DNA of 64,000 nt from Zobellia alginiliquefaciens (GTDB lineage Bacteria > Bacteroidota > Bacteroidia > Flavobacteriales > Flavobacteriaceae): the NCBI RefSeq assembly GCF_029323795.1, contig NZ_CP119758.1:3782001-3846000 (forward strand). The letters run 5' to 3'. Below the pieces are notes generated by a model. The model was not told the origin of the DNA, searched no databases, and saw only the letters and a program-made list of their open reading frames with translations. Shown here in pieces: positions 18,843-28,858 of the stretch (positions within the stretch are counted from its first letter, which is position 1; each line of letters opens with the position of its first letter). The position numbers and the translations under genes were made by a program.

Positions 18843-21800
18843 TCAGGTATCAGCAGCTTCTTTTTTCTTACTGATTTGTTTCACGTATTCGCTAGGGACC
18901 ACTCCAAACTGTTTTTTGAAGCATTTAGAAAAGTATGATGCGGTGCTGAAACCAGTTTTGTACATGATTTCTTTTACGGAATAGCTACTCTGGTTAAAGA
19001 ACTGCACGGCACGTTTTAGACGTACATTCCTAATAAACTCGCTTGAAGATAAGCCAGTAAGTTCTTTGAATTTAAGGTAGAGGGTACTTCTGCTCAGACC
19101 CATTTCCTTTACGAGCATTTCTACATTAAAATCGGTGTTCATCATATGTTTTTCAACGATTTCTATGGCCTGGCTCAGGAATTTTTCATCCATGGAGGTC
19201 ACGGCAATTTCGCTAGGTTGAACCGTTATTTTTCTGTTGAACCTTTTTCTTAATTGTTCTCTTCGCTTAATTATATTTGAAAGTTTGAGTTTTAAAAGTT
19301 CAAAATCAAAAGGCTTACGCAAATATTCATCAACACCTAATTCAAGACTTTTTAGCTCTATCTCTTGCGATGATTTTGCGGTTAGTATAATGATAGGAAT
19401 GTGACTGGTTTCAGGTTGACTTTTCAAGTGACGGGAAAAATCAATACCATCCATAATAGGCATTACAATATCGCAAATAACAATGTTGGGCATTACCTTT
19501 TTGGCGATTTCCAATCCTTTCTTACCATTTTCCGCTTGATAGACAGTATAAGTTTTGCCAAGCACTTTGCTTATGAACGTACGAATGTCCGGGTTGTCAT
19601 CTACTACCAATAAAACAGGTAGTTTAGACCTGGTTTCGGATAAGCCCTCATCAATTAGGTCATCGTTTAGACCAATGGCAAAAGATTCGGTTTCCGAGGA
19701 GCGGACGAGAAAATCATTATCGGAAACGTCTTTACAGCTAATCTCGTTAATATTGGTATAGGTTTCTTTGTCCTTTGGTAAGTGAACTACAAACTTGGTC
19801 CCTTTATCCGGTTTGCTAAAGATTTCAATTCGTCCTTGATGGAGCTCCACTAGGTTTTTGGTAAACGAAAGTCCAATACCAATGCCTTCAGGGTTTATTT
19901 TTTGATTGTTAGTCCCTTCTTTTGCAGAATTAAAACGTTCAAATATTTTTGACATTTTGGCTTTTGGCATACCAATTCCGGAATCCTTCACTTTAATGAC
20001 GACTTCGTTTTTTCCCTCAATGATATCCTCTGATATTTTTACTCTAATTCGGCCACCTGCTTCGGTGAATTTAAAAGCATTGGAGAGCAAGTTGTTCATG
20101 ATCTTCTCTAAAGCCTCATGATCAAACCAGGTAATGAGCGTATCCGAGATGGCATCCACTTCAAAATCTATAGATTGCTTGTGCGCCATGAATTGGAAGG
20201 GTTCCGCGACTTCACGTATAAACGCAATAATATCGCTATTTCTCATAACCAACCTCATCTTACCTTGAGTAATTTTTCTGAAATCTAAAAGCTGCGTTAC
20301 CAAACGTAATAAATAGTTGGTGTTTTTTTGCATCAGGCCAAATTGCACTTTAAGCGATTTTTGATCTAGGGTGGAAACGTTTTTTTGAACGTATTCCAAT
20401 GGGCCTTTTATAAGAGTAAGTGGCGTTCTGAACTCATGCGAAATATTGGTAAAAAACTCCAGTTTCATACGTTGAAGTTCTTCTGACCTTTCGCGCTCAA
20501 CGGATTCCAGTTCCAATTGATGTTTTTCAGATGTTCTAATAAAAGTATATCTCCAAAATAACCAAAGTAGCCCTATTAGAACTAACCCATAGCAAACGTA
20601 AGCAATATGGGTAAGATACCACGGAGGTATAATTCTAATATGCAAGATAGTGGGTTCCGGGTTCCAAACACCATCATTGTTGGACGCTTTTACTTTAAAG
20701 ATATAATTACCGGGCTTTAAATTGGTATAAGTAGCATACCTCTTTTTTGCAGTTGTTTGTGTCCAATCCGTATCAAAACCTTCTAACATATACGCATATT
20801 CGTTTTTGGAAGGAGCGGCATAGTGTAGAGCGGCAAACTCAAAGGAAAAGTTGGTGTTACCGTATTTGAGCTCTATCTCCCTACTTTTGCTGATGTTCTT
20901 TTGTAGAATAACCCTGCCATTTATTTTATCGCCTATTTCTACGGATTTGTTAGATAATAGTAAATCTGTAATTACCGTTTTTGCGGGATATTTGTTTTCA
21001 CGTATTTCATCAGGGTAGAAAGCATTGAAGCCGTTAATGCCACCAAAAAGCATTTCTCCATCTGCTCTTTTTAGGCAGGCAAGCTCTTGAAATTCATTGT
21101 CTTGAAGGCCATCACTTGGATTGTAATTTTGAAACGTTTTCTTTTCAGTATCAAAACAAGACAGCCCTTTGTTGGTAGATAACCAGAGATTTTTTTTACC
21201 GTCTTCTAAGATTCCTTTGATTACATTATTTGGTAGCCCGTCTAGAGTAGAATACAGTTCAAAAGTGGCCTGACTTTCATCTGTTCCCGGAATAAACTTA
21301 TTAAGTCCGCCACCAAAAGTGCCTACCCACAAAGTACCCGCAGTACTCTCGTAGAGAGAAAGAATATAATTATGGCTTATAGATGTTGGGTCGTCCGGGT
21401 CATGTTTGTATACTTTAAACTTAGGCCTTTTTTTATATCTCTCTTTATTGGAGAGCATGCCAAGCCCATCTCCGGTAGCAAACCACATGTTACCTTTGCT
21501 ATCTTCTAAAATGTTCCGGATGATATTACTAGAGATCGAGTTTGATTTACCGGGATAATACCCAAAAGCTTGTCTTTGAAAATGCCCCACGGTGTCGGTC
21601 TTTATCCACCTATGAATTCCTGAATTATAAGTGCCGATCCACATATTTTCGTTAGAATCTGACAATAGGCTAAAAACACCATTGTTCAAATTTGTTTTGG
21701 TCAAAGCCTCTTTTGATATTTTGTGAGGATCGCTAATATCCATAAAGTAAAGCCCGGGGAACCCCTCCGTGCCTATCATTAGGATGGGACTATCGCCTAT

Positions 21801-23093
21801 GACGGTTTCTTCTATGGCAAAGATTTTTGAAATGGAGTTGAAATGCTTAAAATTTTTGTAGGTGCCATTGGCTTCTTCTTTTTTCAACATATTAAGACCA
21901 CCACCCTCCGTACCGATCCATAAGGTGCCGTTACTATCTTCGAACATGGACCTGATTTTGTCATAACTCAGACTTTTAGGATCAGAGGTGTTTCTAACAT
22001 GTTGAAATTGTTTTCTCTTTGGGTCAAAAGTATTGATTCCTCCTCCGTTGGTGCCAATCCATATAATACCCGTATCATCCATGAATAATGACCGTACAAT
22101 ATTTTTACTTAAACTTGTAGGGTCTTTTGAGTCATAAATGAATTTTTTTAAAAAGACGGGTTGTTTGTCATGGGTAAAATTTTCAAAATAAAATAGCCCA
22201 CGGTCAGATCCTGCCCAAATATGATTATCCTTATCAAGAAGAATGCTGCTAAATGTTCCTGTATGAAAGCGTTTAAAATTATTCTCCAATCCGTGGCTTT
22301 GGTAATATAGGCCTCTGCTGGTAGCTATAAATAACCGGCCTGTGGCATCTTCTGCTATACCTTTAATAGTAGTTGAAGGTAATCCGATTTCATCAGTAAT
22401 ATTGGCAAAGAAGTCTTTGCCTTTGCCATCTTTTCTAAGCTTGTAAATTCCACTTTTACCACCTACGAACAGCCCCCCTTTTTTATTCTCATAAATAGAG
22501 CTTACAAATGTACCGTCATACCTGGCAATATGAGAATTGATGTCAGAATTGAAATGTTCAAATTCTAGCTTTTCAGAATCTAATTTTTCAGAAGCGGTAT
22601 TGAGGTCTAATTTATCAAGTCCGTTTCTAGAACCTACCCACAAGCGTTGTTTACTATCTATAAAAACTTTGGTAATATGGTTGCTAGAAATACTCTTAGG
22701 ATTATTTTTATCGTGGGTGTATTGCGTGAACTTACCTGTGGTAACATTAAAAAAATTGAGGCCGCTGCCGGTTGTACCGATCCAAAGATTACCATCATTA
22801 TCCGCTGCAATATCAAAAATAAGATTACTGCTTATGCTTTCCGGGTCATTGTCATCAAGGTTATATACCGTGAATTCATATCCATCATATTTGTTGATGC
22901 CGTCATGGGTTCCAAACCACATAAAGCCTTGTTTGTCCTGATAAATTATGTTGACATCACTTTGTGATAGCCCGTCTTTGGTAGATATATGCTGAAATGA
23001 GATTTGATTTTGACCCAATGAATGCGTCAGAACCCCTAAGCATAGGAGTGAGAAGAAATAAATTGATTTTATTTTGTTAGATACTTGACCCAT
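18843..23093 (-). CDS. Hybrid two-component system regulator (HTCS)
   Basis: This 1416-residue protein combines sensor, kinase, receiver and DNA-binding output in one chain. A signal peptide is followed by periplasmic two-component propeller repeats (many D-x-x-G-x-x-W-x-G-T strands, about residues 30-700) forming two beta-propellers, a Y_Y_Y domain (about 730-815), a membrane segment (about 826-848), HisKA with SHEFRTPL (His886), HATPase_c, a receiver domain starting LLVVDDNPDI with phospho-acceptor Asp1208, and a C-terminal AraC-type HTH (about 1305-1410). HTCS proteins sense an oligosaccharide released by the surface enzymes and activate their PUL. It is transcribed away from susC, from the shared 642-bp region, and is the obvious regulator of this locus. 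Confidence 0.95.
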   Translation of the reverse strand: MGQVSNKIKSIYFFSLLCLGVLTHSLGQNQISFQHISTKDGLSQSDVNIIYQDKQGFMWFGTHDGINKYDGYEFTVYNLDDNDPESISSNLIFDIAADNDGNLWIGTTGSGLNFFNVTTGKFTQYTHDKNNPKSISSNHITKVFIDSKQRLWVGSRNGLDKLDLNTASEKLDSEKLEFEHFNSDINSHIARYDGTFVSSIYENKKGGLFVGGKSGIYKLRKDGKGKDFFANITDEIGLPSTTIKGIAEDATGRLFIATSRGLYYQSHGLENNFKRFHTGTFSSILLDKDNHIWAGSDRGLFYFENFTHDKQPVFLKKFIYDSKDPTSLSKNIVRSLFMDDTGIIWIGTNGGGINTFDPKRKQFQHVRNTSDPKSLSYDKIRSMFEDSNGTLWIGTEGGGLNMLKKEEANGTYKNFKHFNSISKIFAIEETVIGDSPILMIGTEGFPGLYFMDISDPHKISKEALTKTNLNNGVFSLLSDSNENMWIGTYNSGIHRWIKTDTVGHFQRQAFGYYPGKSNSISSNIIRNILEDSKGNMWFATGDGLGMLSNKERYKKRPKFKVYKHDPDDPTSISHNYILSLYESTAGTLWVGTFGGGLNKFIPGTDESQATFELYSTLDGLPNNVIKGILEDGKKNLWLSTNKGLSCFDTEKKTFQNYNPSDGLQDNEFQELACLKRADGEMLFGGINGFNAFYPDEIRENKYPAKTVITDLLLSNKSVEIGDKINGRVILQKNISKSREIELKYGNTNFSFEFAALHYAAPSKNEYAYMLEGFDTDWTQTTAKKRYATYTNLKPGNYIFKVKASNNDGVWNPEPTILHIRIIPPWYLTHIAYVCYGLVLIGLLWLFWRYTFIRTSEKHQLELESVERERSEELQRMKLEFFTNISHEFRTPLTLIKGPLEYVQKNVSTLDQKSLKVQFGLMQKNTNYLLRLVTQLLDFRKITQGKMRLVMRNSDIIAFIREVAEPFQFMAHKQSIDFEVDAISDTLITWFDHEALEKIMNNLLSNAFKFTEAGGRIRVKISEDIIEGKNEVVIKVKDSGIGMPKAKMSKIFERFNSAKEGTNNQKINPEGIGIGLSFTKNLVELHQGRIEIFSKPDKGTKFVVHLPKDKETYTNINEISCKDVSDNDFLVRSSETESFAIGLNDDLIDEGLSETRSKLPVLLVVDDNPDIRTFISKVLGKTYTVYQAENGKKGLEIAKKVMPNIVICDIVMPIMDGIDFSRHLKSQPETSHIPIIILTAKSSQEIELKSLELGVDEYLRKPFDFELLKLKLSNIIKRREQLRKRFNRKITVQPSEIAVTSMDEKFLSQAIEIVEKHMMNTDFNVEMLVKEMGLSRSTLYLKFKELTGLSSSEFIRNVRLKRAVQFFNQSSYSVKEIMYKTGFSTASYFSKCFKKQFGVVPSEYVKQISKKKEAADT

Positions 23094-23735
23094 TTAATAC
23101 AATGCATTAATAATTATGATAAGCTTATAGGGTGAGATATAAATGGAATCCACTGTTCACTTTTGGAAAATTTATTCTAACCTGAGATACTTCAAAAGAA
23201 ACTTATCATTTATCCAAATTTCCGTTTGGCGGTTTACTCTCTTTCTTCTGAAATGAGTATGATAAAAATCTCGTCCATTTTTTGATAACAATGTAAGATA
23301 AAACTAAGATTTGAAATGGAGTAAATGGTTTTGATAGTAAAACATATGATTAATCATATCTGGTTTATTTCTGTTAGCCCTTGTTTTTAGGGGTATTTTG
23401 GAATATTTCTGTTTTAACTATCTTTTGATCATAGTGCTTCTGATTGTATTCAGCTATTTCTTGTCTGTCCTATATAAATGCCTTTCTATAACATAAATTT
23501 AACTTTTGGAAAGCCTGTCATTACACACTTCATTGGCAGTATTACCTCTGTTAATTGCATTTTTTATTTACTCTTTGTACTAGGTTTTTTTGAGTTAAGA
23601 TATTGCTGATTAACCATATACGGCACAATGTTACTTGGTCATTAATCATTTGATCTAAAGATCAACTCATCTGTGATTATCTCGTTGAAATAAAAAAGGA
23701 ACATTTGTTTAACTAAACTTTAACAACGAGAATAT
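23094..23735. promoter_or_regulatory. Divergent HTCS/susC control region
   Basis: This 642-bp gap holds the start regions of the regulator (minus) and susC (plus). No gene of credible length was seen. Two symmetric elements stand out: the perfect 16-bp palindrome ATATGATTAATCATAT (23344-23359) and the inverted repeat TTGATCT-AA-AGATCAA (23650-23665), 70 bp before the susC ATG. The second is well placed for an activator site. The AT-rich remainder holds T- and A-runs but no TAnnTTTG box I would defend. Confidence 0.5.
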
Positions 23736-26700
23736 ATGAAAAACAAGCAATTATTAATTAAAAAATCTAGGCGGAAGCTCATGATACTCATCTTGGGTCT
23801 CTGCTTTGGTATTGCTAGTGCGCAGGAGCTATCCGTTTCGGGTACGGTCTCCGCCGATGGTGCTCCATTGCCGGGAGTAAGTGTGTTAGTAAAAGGAACG
23901 CAAACCGGTACCGTTACAGATTTTGACGGTCTGTATAGTATTATTGCCAAGTCTACTGATGTATTAACCTTCAGTTATATTGGTTTTGCAACCAAAGAAA
24001 TAGCCGTAAGCGGTAAAACAAATTTGAACGTTAGTTTAGAGGAAGACGCTTCGGAATTAGATGAGGTTATCGTTGTCGGTTATGGTACACAGCGAAAAAA
24101 GGAACTTACCGGTGCGGTGGTGCAGGTAAAGTCAGAAGAATTGACCAAGACTACAACATCGGATATCGGTACCGCTTTACAAGGCCAGATTGCAGGTGTG
24201 AACATTACGGCCAGTTCTGGACAACCCGGAGAGGAAGCCAATATTCTTATTCGTGGTTTTAGCTCGCTATTAGATGGGCAGAATGGCCCGCTCTATGTGG
24301 TTGATGGTATTCCTTATAATAGTGATCCACAATTAAGTATTAGTGAAATAGAATCTATAGATGTCTTAAAGGATGCCGCATCTGCTTCTATTTATGGTAC
24401 GCGTGGCGCGGGTGGAGTTATCTTAATTACTACCAAGCAGGGTAAAGTTGGTAAAATGGATATTCGGGTGAATTCTGAATATGGAGTCCAGGACATTACT
24501 TCGGGCACACCACTTATGACCCCTTATCAACTCACCTATATGGAAATGCTACGCGGCGCTCAATCCAGCGGCAAGGTTCAGGGGGGTGTAAATGCAGAGA
24601 TTCATAGAAATAGATCATGGTTTACAAACGATACTCAGTTAGAAGATTTGATTCTTAACGATTTAGCTCCTATTCAAAATCATTCGGTAAACGTTTCTGG
24701 GGGTAAAGATGGATTAACGTATAACTTCAATGCTAGTTTCTATGACCAATCTGGTATTATGATCAATTCGGATTATAGTCGCTTTAATATTAGGTCAAAC
24801 ACCCAATTTACTAAGGGGAAATGGAAAATAGCAACCGGACTGACCTTTAAGAGAGATGAGAAGACACTACCTAATTATGGCGTTTTCAATAAAATTTTGG
24901 AGTACAAACCGTATCAACCGGATATAGAACTTGGACAAACAGAATTGACCGATGTTACTGAGGATGATGTGGATGAGACTGGAGGAATCGGTCCGATTAG
25001 AAATCTAGGAGGGGTAGCCAGAAATTTAAATACCAAAGAGGTAAGAGATGGTACCAGTAACGGTGCCAATATTCAAATTGATTTTGACGCCACTCCATCT
25101 ATAAAATTAACAGCTAGGGGAGGAGCTAATTTTTCACATGAAAAAGGGGTTAGAATTATACCAAGGTTAGACGTTTATAATACGGCCGGTGATTTGATTC
25201 CGCCAAATCCATGGGATATTTCATTAATACAGACCGCTGTCACGGATAATAATAAGCTAACGTTTGAAGGTATGATGAATTACCATAAGAAGTTTGGTAA
25301 ACATGATGTAAACGTTTTGTTGGTAAACTCTATGGAACGTACGGAAAATGAATACTTCAGGGCAGAAAAAAGAGATAATGCCGATGCTGCAGTAACTGTT
25401 TTTGATGGCTATACTACGGGAGATTTGATTACTTCCGGTGGAAGGGACTATACAAGAACTCTTATTGGGTATTTGGGTAGGATACAGTATAACTATGATG
25501 GTAAGTATATTTTTAGCGGAAGTATTAGAAGGGACGGTTCCTCCCAGTTCAGTCCGCAGAACCGGTGGGGCTGGTTTCCTAGTGCCTCCTTTGGTTGGAA
25601 TGTGTCTGATGAACCATTTTGGGAACCAATTAAAGAAACCGTCAACTCCTTTAAAATAAGGGTCGGATACGGTACCACAGGTAATGATAGGTTTGCATCG
25701 TACAGCAACCAAGCCGTTGTAGATCTTGGGCAGGATTACCTTTTTGGAAGTGCCGATGTTGATCCAAGTCTGAATTCTACAACAGAAACACCGGCTTTGG
25801 GAACAACGCAAGAGAGGTATGCCAATGAAAATGTAAAATGGGAAACTTCCAAAGAACGAAACCTTGGGGTTGATTTAGCCTTCTTTAACGGTAAGCTTAC
25901 TTTTTCCAATGATGTATATGTAAGTGAAAAGAAAGATTTGTTGTTTGGAGTAGTCAACCCACCATCAACAGGAGTTTTTGGAGGTAATAGAAGTAGTATT
26001 CTAAATATTGGTGATATGAGAAATACAGGTCATGAAATGGCTCTGAAATTCAATCACTATGGTAAGAAAGGATTCAAATGGAATGTTGGTGTTACCTATG
26101 CCAAAAACGTAAATATGGTAACCAAAACAAGTCCTAACAACCCTGTTATATTCTTGGATAATAGTTATATCTCACAGAGAGGACCTAGGGAACTGGTAAG
26201 TGTTATCCGCGAAGGCTATGAGGCGGCGGCTTTTTTTTTACGTGAAACGGACGGAATTATTAAAACGGAGGAGGAACTGGAAGCATATAGAGAAATTGAT
26301 CCAGCGGCCTCATTGGGCCAGTTAAGGTATGTGGATCAACCAACCGTAGATACAGATGGTGATGGTATTCCAGATGCTGGTGACGGCAAAATAGACCAAG
26401 ATGATAAGGTATACAAGGGTAGTGGCTCAGAAGATTTTAACATGGGCTTCAATTTTGGAGCGAACTACAAAGGTGTAGATTTTTCGATGAACTGGTATGG
26501 TTCTCAAGGTGCGGAAGTTATGAACGGTAGTAAAGCCTATGCCTACCAATCGGGAACACATGCGGATATTTATTACTCATGGACCGTGGTTAACCCATTA
26601 TCGGATATTCCATATTATGATGGTTCGCCAAATACGGATTCATATAGAGATGCTTCGGATTACTTCTTAGAAGATGGTTCTTTCATTAGACTTAGAAATA

Positions 26701-26915
26701 TTAGTCTAGGATATTCATTGCCGTCAAAACTTACGGATAAGATGAAAATAGCCAAGCTTAGAATTTATGTCCAAGCTCAGAATTTACTTACTATCACCGA
26801 CTATTCAGGTTTTGACCCAGAGGTGGGGAACAATGGTTTCAGTAGCAGAGGTATTGACCAAGGTACATACCCGGTAACCTCACAATATAAAGTGGGTCTA
26901 CAATTACAATTCTAA
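23736..26915 (+). CDS. susC: SusC-like TonB-dependent outer-membrane transporter
   Basis: This 1059-residue protein has a signal peptide (cleavage near Ala29, IASA|QE), a CarboxypepD_reg-like domain (about 32-110, GTVSADGAPLPGVSVLVKG), a DEVIVVGYGTQ segment typical of the SusC class, the TonB plug (about 125-235, GAGGVILITTKQGK), and a large 22-strand barrel ending in QYKVGLQLQF. It imports oligosaccharides across the outer membrane using TonB energy. It is followed 11 bp later by its SusD partner, the hallmark pair of a PUL. The control region upstream is shared with the HTCS. A calcium-like D-x-D-x-D-G loop ([13 protein letters not shown]) occurs in an extracellular loop near residue 875. 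Confidence 0.96.
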   Translation: MKNKQLLIKKSRRKLMILILGLCFGIASAQELSVSGTVSADGAPLPGVSVLVKGTQTGTVTDFDGLYSIIAKSTDVLTFSYIGFATKEIAVSGKTNLNVSLEEDASELDEVIVVGYGTQRKKELTGAVVQVKSEELTKTTTSDIGTALQGQIAGVNITASSGQPGEEANILIRGFSSLLDGQNGPLYVVDGIPYNSDPQLSISEIESIDVLKDAASASIYGTRGAGGVILITTKQGKVGKMDIRVNSEYGVQDITSGTPLMTPYQLTYMEMLRGAQSSGKVQGGVNAEIHRNRSWFTNDTQLEDLILNDLAPIQNHSVNVSGGKDGLTYNFNASFYDQSGIMINSDYSRFNIRSNTQFTKGKWKIATGLTFKRDEKTLPNYGVFNKILEYKPYQPDIELGQTELTDVTEDDVDETGGIGPIRNLGGVARNLNTKEVRDGTSNGANIQIDFDATPSIKLTARGGANFSHEKGVRIIPRLDVYNTAGDLIPPNPWDISLIQTAVTDNNKLTFEGMMNYHKKFGKHDVNVLLVNSMERTENEYFRAEKRDNADAAVTVFDGYTTGDLITSGGRDYTRTLIGYLGRIQYNYDGKYIFSGSIRRDGSSQFSPQNRWGWFPSASFGWNVSDEPFWEPIKETVNSFKIRVGYGTTGNDRFASYSNQAVVDLGQDYLFGSADVDPSLNSTTETPALGTTQERYANENVKWETSKERNLGVDLAFFNGKLTFSNDVYVSEKKDLLFGVVNPPSTGVFGGNRSSILNIGDMRNTGHEMALKFNHYGKKGFKWNVGVTYAKNVNMVTKTSPNNPVIFLDNSYISQRGPRELVSVIREGYEAAAFFLRETDGIIKTEEELEAYREIDPAASLGQLRYVDQPTVDTDGDGIPDAGDGKIDQDDKVYKGSGSEDFNMGFNFGANYKGVDFSMNWYGSQGAEVMNGSKAYAYQSGTHADIYYSWTVVNPLSDIPYYDGSPNTDSYRDASDYFLEDGSFIRLRNISLGYSLPSKLTDKMKIAKLRIYVQAQNLLTITDYSGFDPEVGNNGFSSRGIDQGTYPVTSQYKVGLQLQF

Positions 26916-26926
26916 CACAACTAAAG

Positions 26927-28837
26927 ATGAAAAAAATATATAAAATAAAAGAGAGAACAATGCTTAGTCTCTACAGGAGAGCTATGGCGGTGTGCCTACT
27001 AGTGCTGGTTTCTCAGGCATGTAGCGAGGATTTTTTGGACCAGACAAATCCTAATTCCCTGACTACAAAAAGTTTTTGGAAAAACAATACTCAACTTAAT
27101 CAGGGGTTAAATTCAGTTTATAGTGCATTGAAGGATAATGACATTTTAGGTATTCAAAATGAATCTATCCGAACAGATTTAGCCGTTCCCAGCGGTTATA
27201 GACAAGCAACAAGACCGGATGAAATGTATTTTCAGGATTTTACGTCAAATACAAAGTATGTAGAGAACAAATGGAACGCGCTGTACTTAGGTGTGTTTAG
27301 GGCCAATCAAGTTATTGAGAACTATGAGCGATTAGCAGAGAGCTATACTACTGAGGCGGCTGAAGAAGAAGGGCTAAGGATATACGCGCAAGCACGTGCG
27401 TTAAGAGGGTATTTTTATTATGTACTTAATACAAGTTTCAATAACGGGAATGTACCCTTGGTAAGTACGGTTCCTAAGAATTTTGAAGATTTTCAAAAAG
27501 CATTGTCTTCTTCAGAAGCGGTACAGGCTTTTTACCGTGATGATTTGCAATATGGAATGGACAATTTACCCAAAACCTACTCGGAATGGGAGTCATTGGG
27601 GAGTAATAATCTAGGTCGTATTACTGCCGGGGCATGTGAAGCTCTTATGGGCAAAAGTTATTTGACGGAAAATGATTTTCAAAATGCTGAGGTCTACTTT
27701 AAAAGTGTAATTGAGAATTATAATTATGCATTGGTAGAGGATATTGCTACAACCGTAACGGGCATAGCAGAATTCAATTCAGAGTCTATTTTTGAGATTA
27801 ATTATACAACCAATGTAAACCTTGAAACGACGGGAGAGGAATCATTATCCCAGAATATCACTTACATAGTTTTTAACGCTAACATTCAGCCCAGTTCATG
27901 GTTGGTAATGAAGTATAGATCGGAAAAACCGGATCCAGCGGATCCAGCTAATATTAATGTTGGAGCAGATGTGTACAATGATAACGGGGAAGTAATTGGT
28001 ACGGAGGATCGTATGCGGTTGTACAGTAAAAGAATGGGCGATTGTATGGGGCAAGTAGATGACCCGGATTCCCCCATGTATGGTGTGATAAATGGAGAGT
28101 ACGGTAATGCATCAGGGGTTGCTCCTTTTGCCAGGAACCGTGTTAATATGTTTAAAAAGTTCTTGCACTGGAATACCATTGGCGGTGGTGCAGGAGAAGA
28201 TAGGTCAACCTTAATGAACAATCGTTCCGGGATTAATATTCCGGTGATACGTTTGGCAGATGTGTATTTAATGTATGCAGAATGTATGTTAGAGGCCGGT
28301 AATCTATCCGAGGCCCTAAAGTATATCAATAGAATTAGAAAGCGTTCACACTTGGTTTTATTGGGCAAGTCTTCGGAGACAGGTGCAGAGTTCAATAATT
28401 TGGAGACGACTTATATGGATGATATAGATTTTGATTCTTCAAACGGCCAACAGCCTGTTACCGTTCAAAACTTAATGGAACATTTACGTTTTACGGAAAG
28501 ACCTTTAGAATTAGCCCTGGAAGGAGACCGTGCTACGGATTTAAGACGTTGGGGTAAATTTAAGGAGCAATTGGAAAATCTAGCTTCAATAAAATATGAT
28601 TACTGGCATTACGAGAAAAACTTGAACGGGAAACATGGTACAAGATTCAAGTGTTTCTTGACGCTTTCGGGAGAAGCGCCCGCAACGTTTGAGGGTAAAA
28701 AGGTATTTAACCAACCACCGGAAGTGCAGGATGCAACGGTAGGAGCTCAGAAATTTAATGAAAGCTTACATGCCTATTTACCTATGCCACAAAGTGAAAT
28801 TGATTCTAACCTTAATTGGGACGAATTTGTTCAATAA
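26927..28837 (+). CDS. susD: SusD-like glycan-binding lipoprotein
   Basis: This 636-residue lipoprotein begins at 26927 or at an internal ATG at 26960; both keep the signal with Cys32 (VSQACSEDFLD). The SusD/RagB fold is indicated by the C-S-x-D-F-L-D start, the TPR-like helices, YFYYVLNTSFNNGNVPLV, VIRLADVYLMYAEC with the following EALKYINRIRKR, and the RPLELALEGDRATDLRRWG segment. It caps the SusC transporter at the cell surface and selects the glycan. It is somewhat longer than most SusD proteins (500-600 residues), with an added loop around residues 340-400. The gene sits between susC and a second surface lipoprotein in one operon. Confidence 0.95.
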   Translation: MKKIYKIKERTMLSLYRRAMAVCLLVLVSQACSEDFLDQTNPNSLTTKSFWKNNTQLNQGLNSVYSALKDNDILGIQNESIRTDLAVPSGYRQATRPDEMYFQDFTSNTKYVENKWNALYLGVFRANQVIENYERLAESYTTEAAEEEGLRIYAQARALRGYFYYVLNTSFNNGNVPLVSTVPKNFEDFQKALSSSEAVQAFYRDDLQYGMDNLPKTYSEWESLGSNNLGRITAGACEALMGKSYLTENDFQNAEVYFKSVIENYNYALVEDIATTVTGIAEFNSESIFEINYTTNVNLETTGEESLSQNITYIVFNANIQPSSWLVMKYRSEKPDPADPANINVGADVYNDNGEVIGTEDRMRLYSKRMGDCMGQVDDPDSPMYGVINGEYGNASGVAPFARNRVNMFKKFLHWNTIGGGAGEDRSTLMNNRSGINIPVIRLADVYLMYAECMLEAGNLSEALKYINRIRKRSHLVLLGKSSETGAEFNNLETTYMDDIDFDSSNGQQPVTVQNLMEHLRFTERPLELALEGDRATDLRRWGKFKEQLENLASIKYDYWHYEKNLNGKHGTRFKCFLTLSGEAPATFEGKKVFNQPPEVQDATVGAQKFNESLHAYLPMPQSEIDSNLNWDEFVQ

Positions 28838-28858
28838 ATCAAATCTAAACCAAAGAAA

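Noticed and set aside
25257-25811. 184-residue antisense frame inside susC
   Set aside because: It is a shadow of the SusC gene, which has clear family motifs on the other strand.
27886-28395. 169-residue antisense frame inside susD
   Set aside because: It overlaps a conserved SusD region in full and has no recognisable domain.
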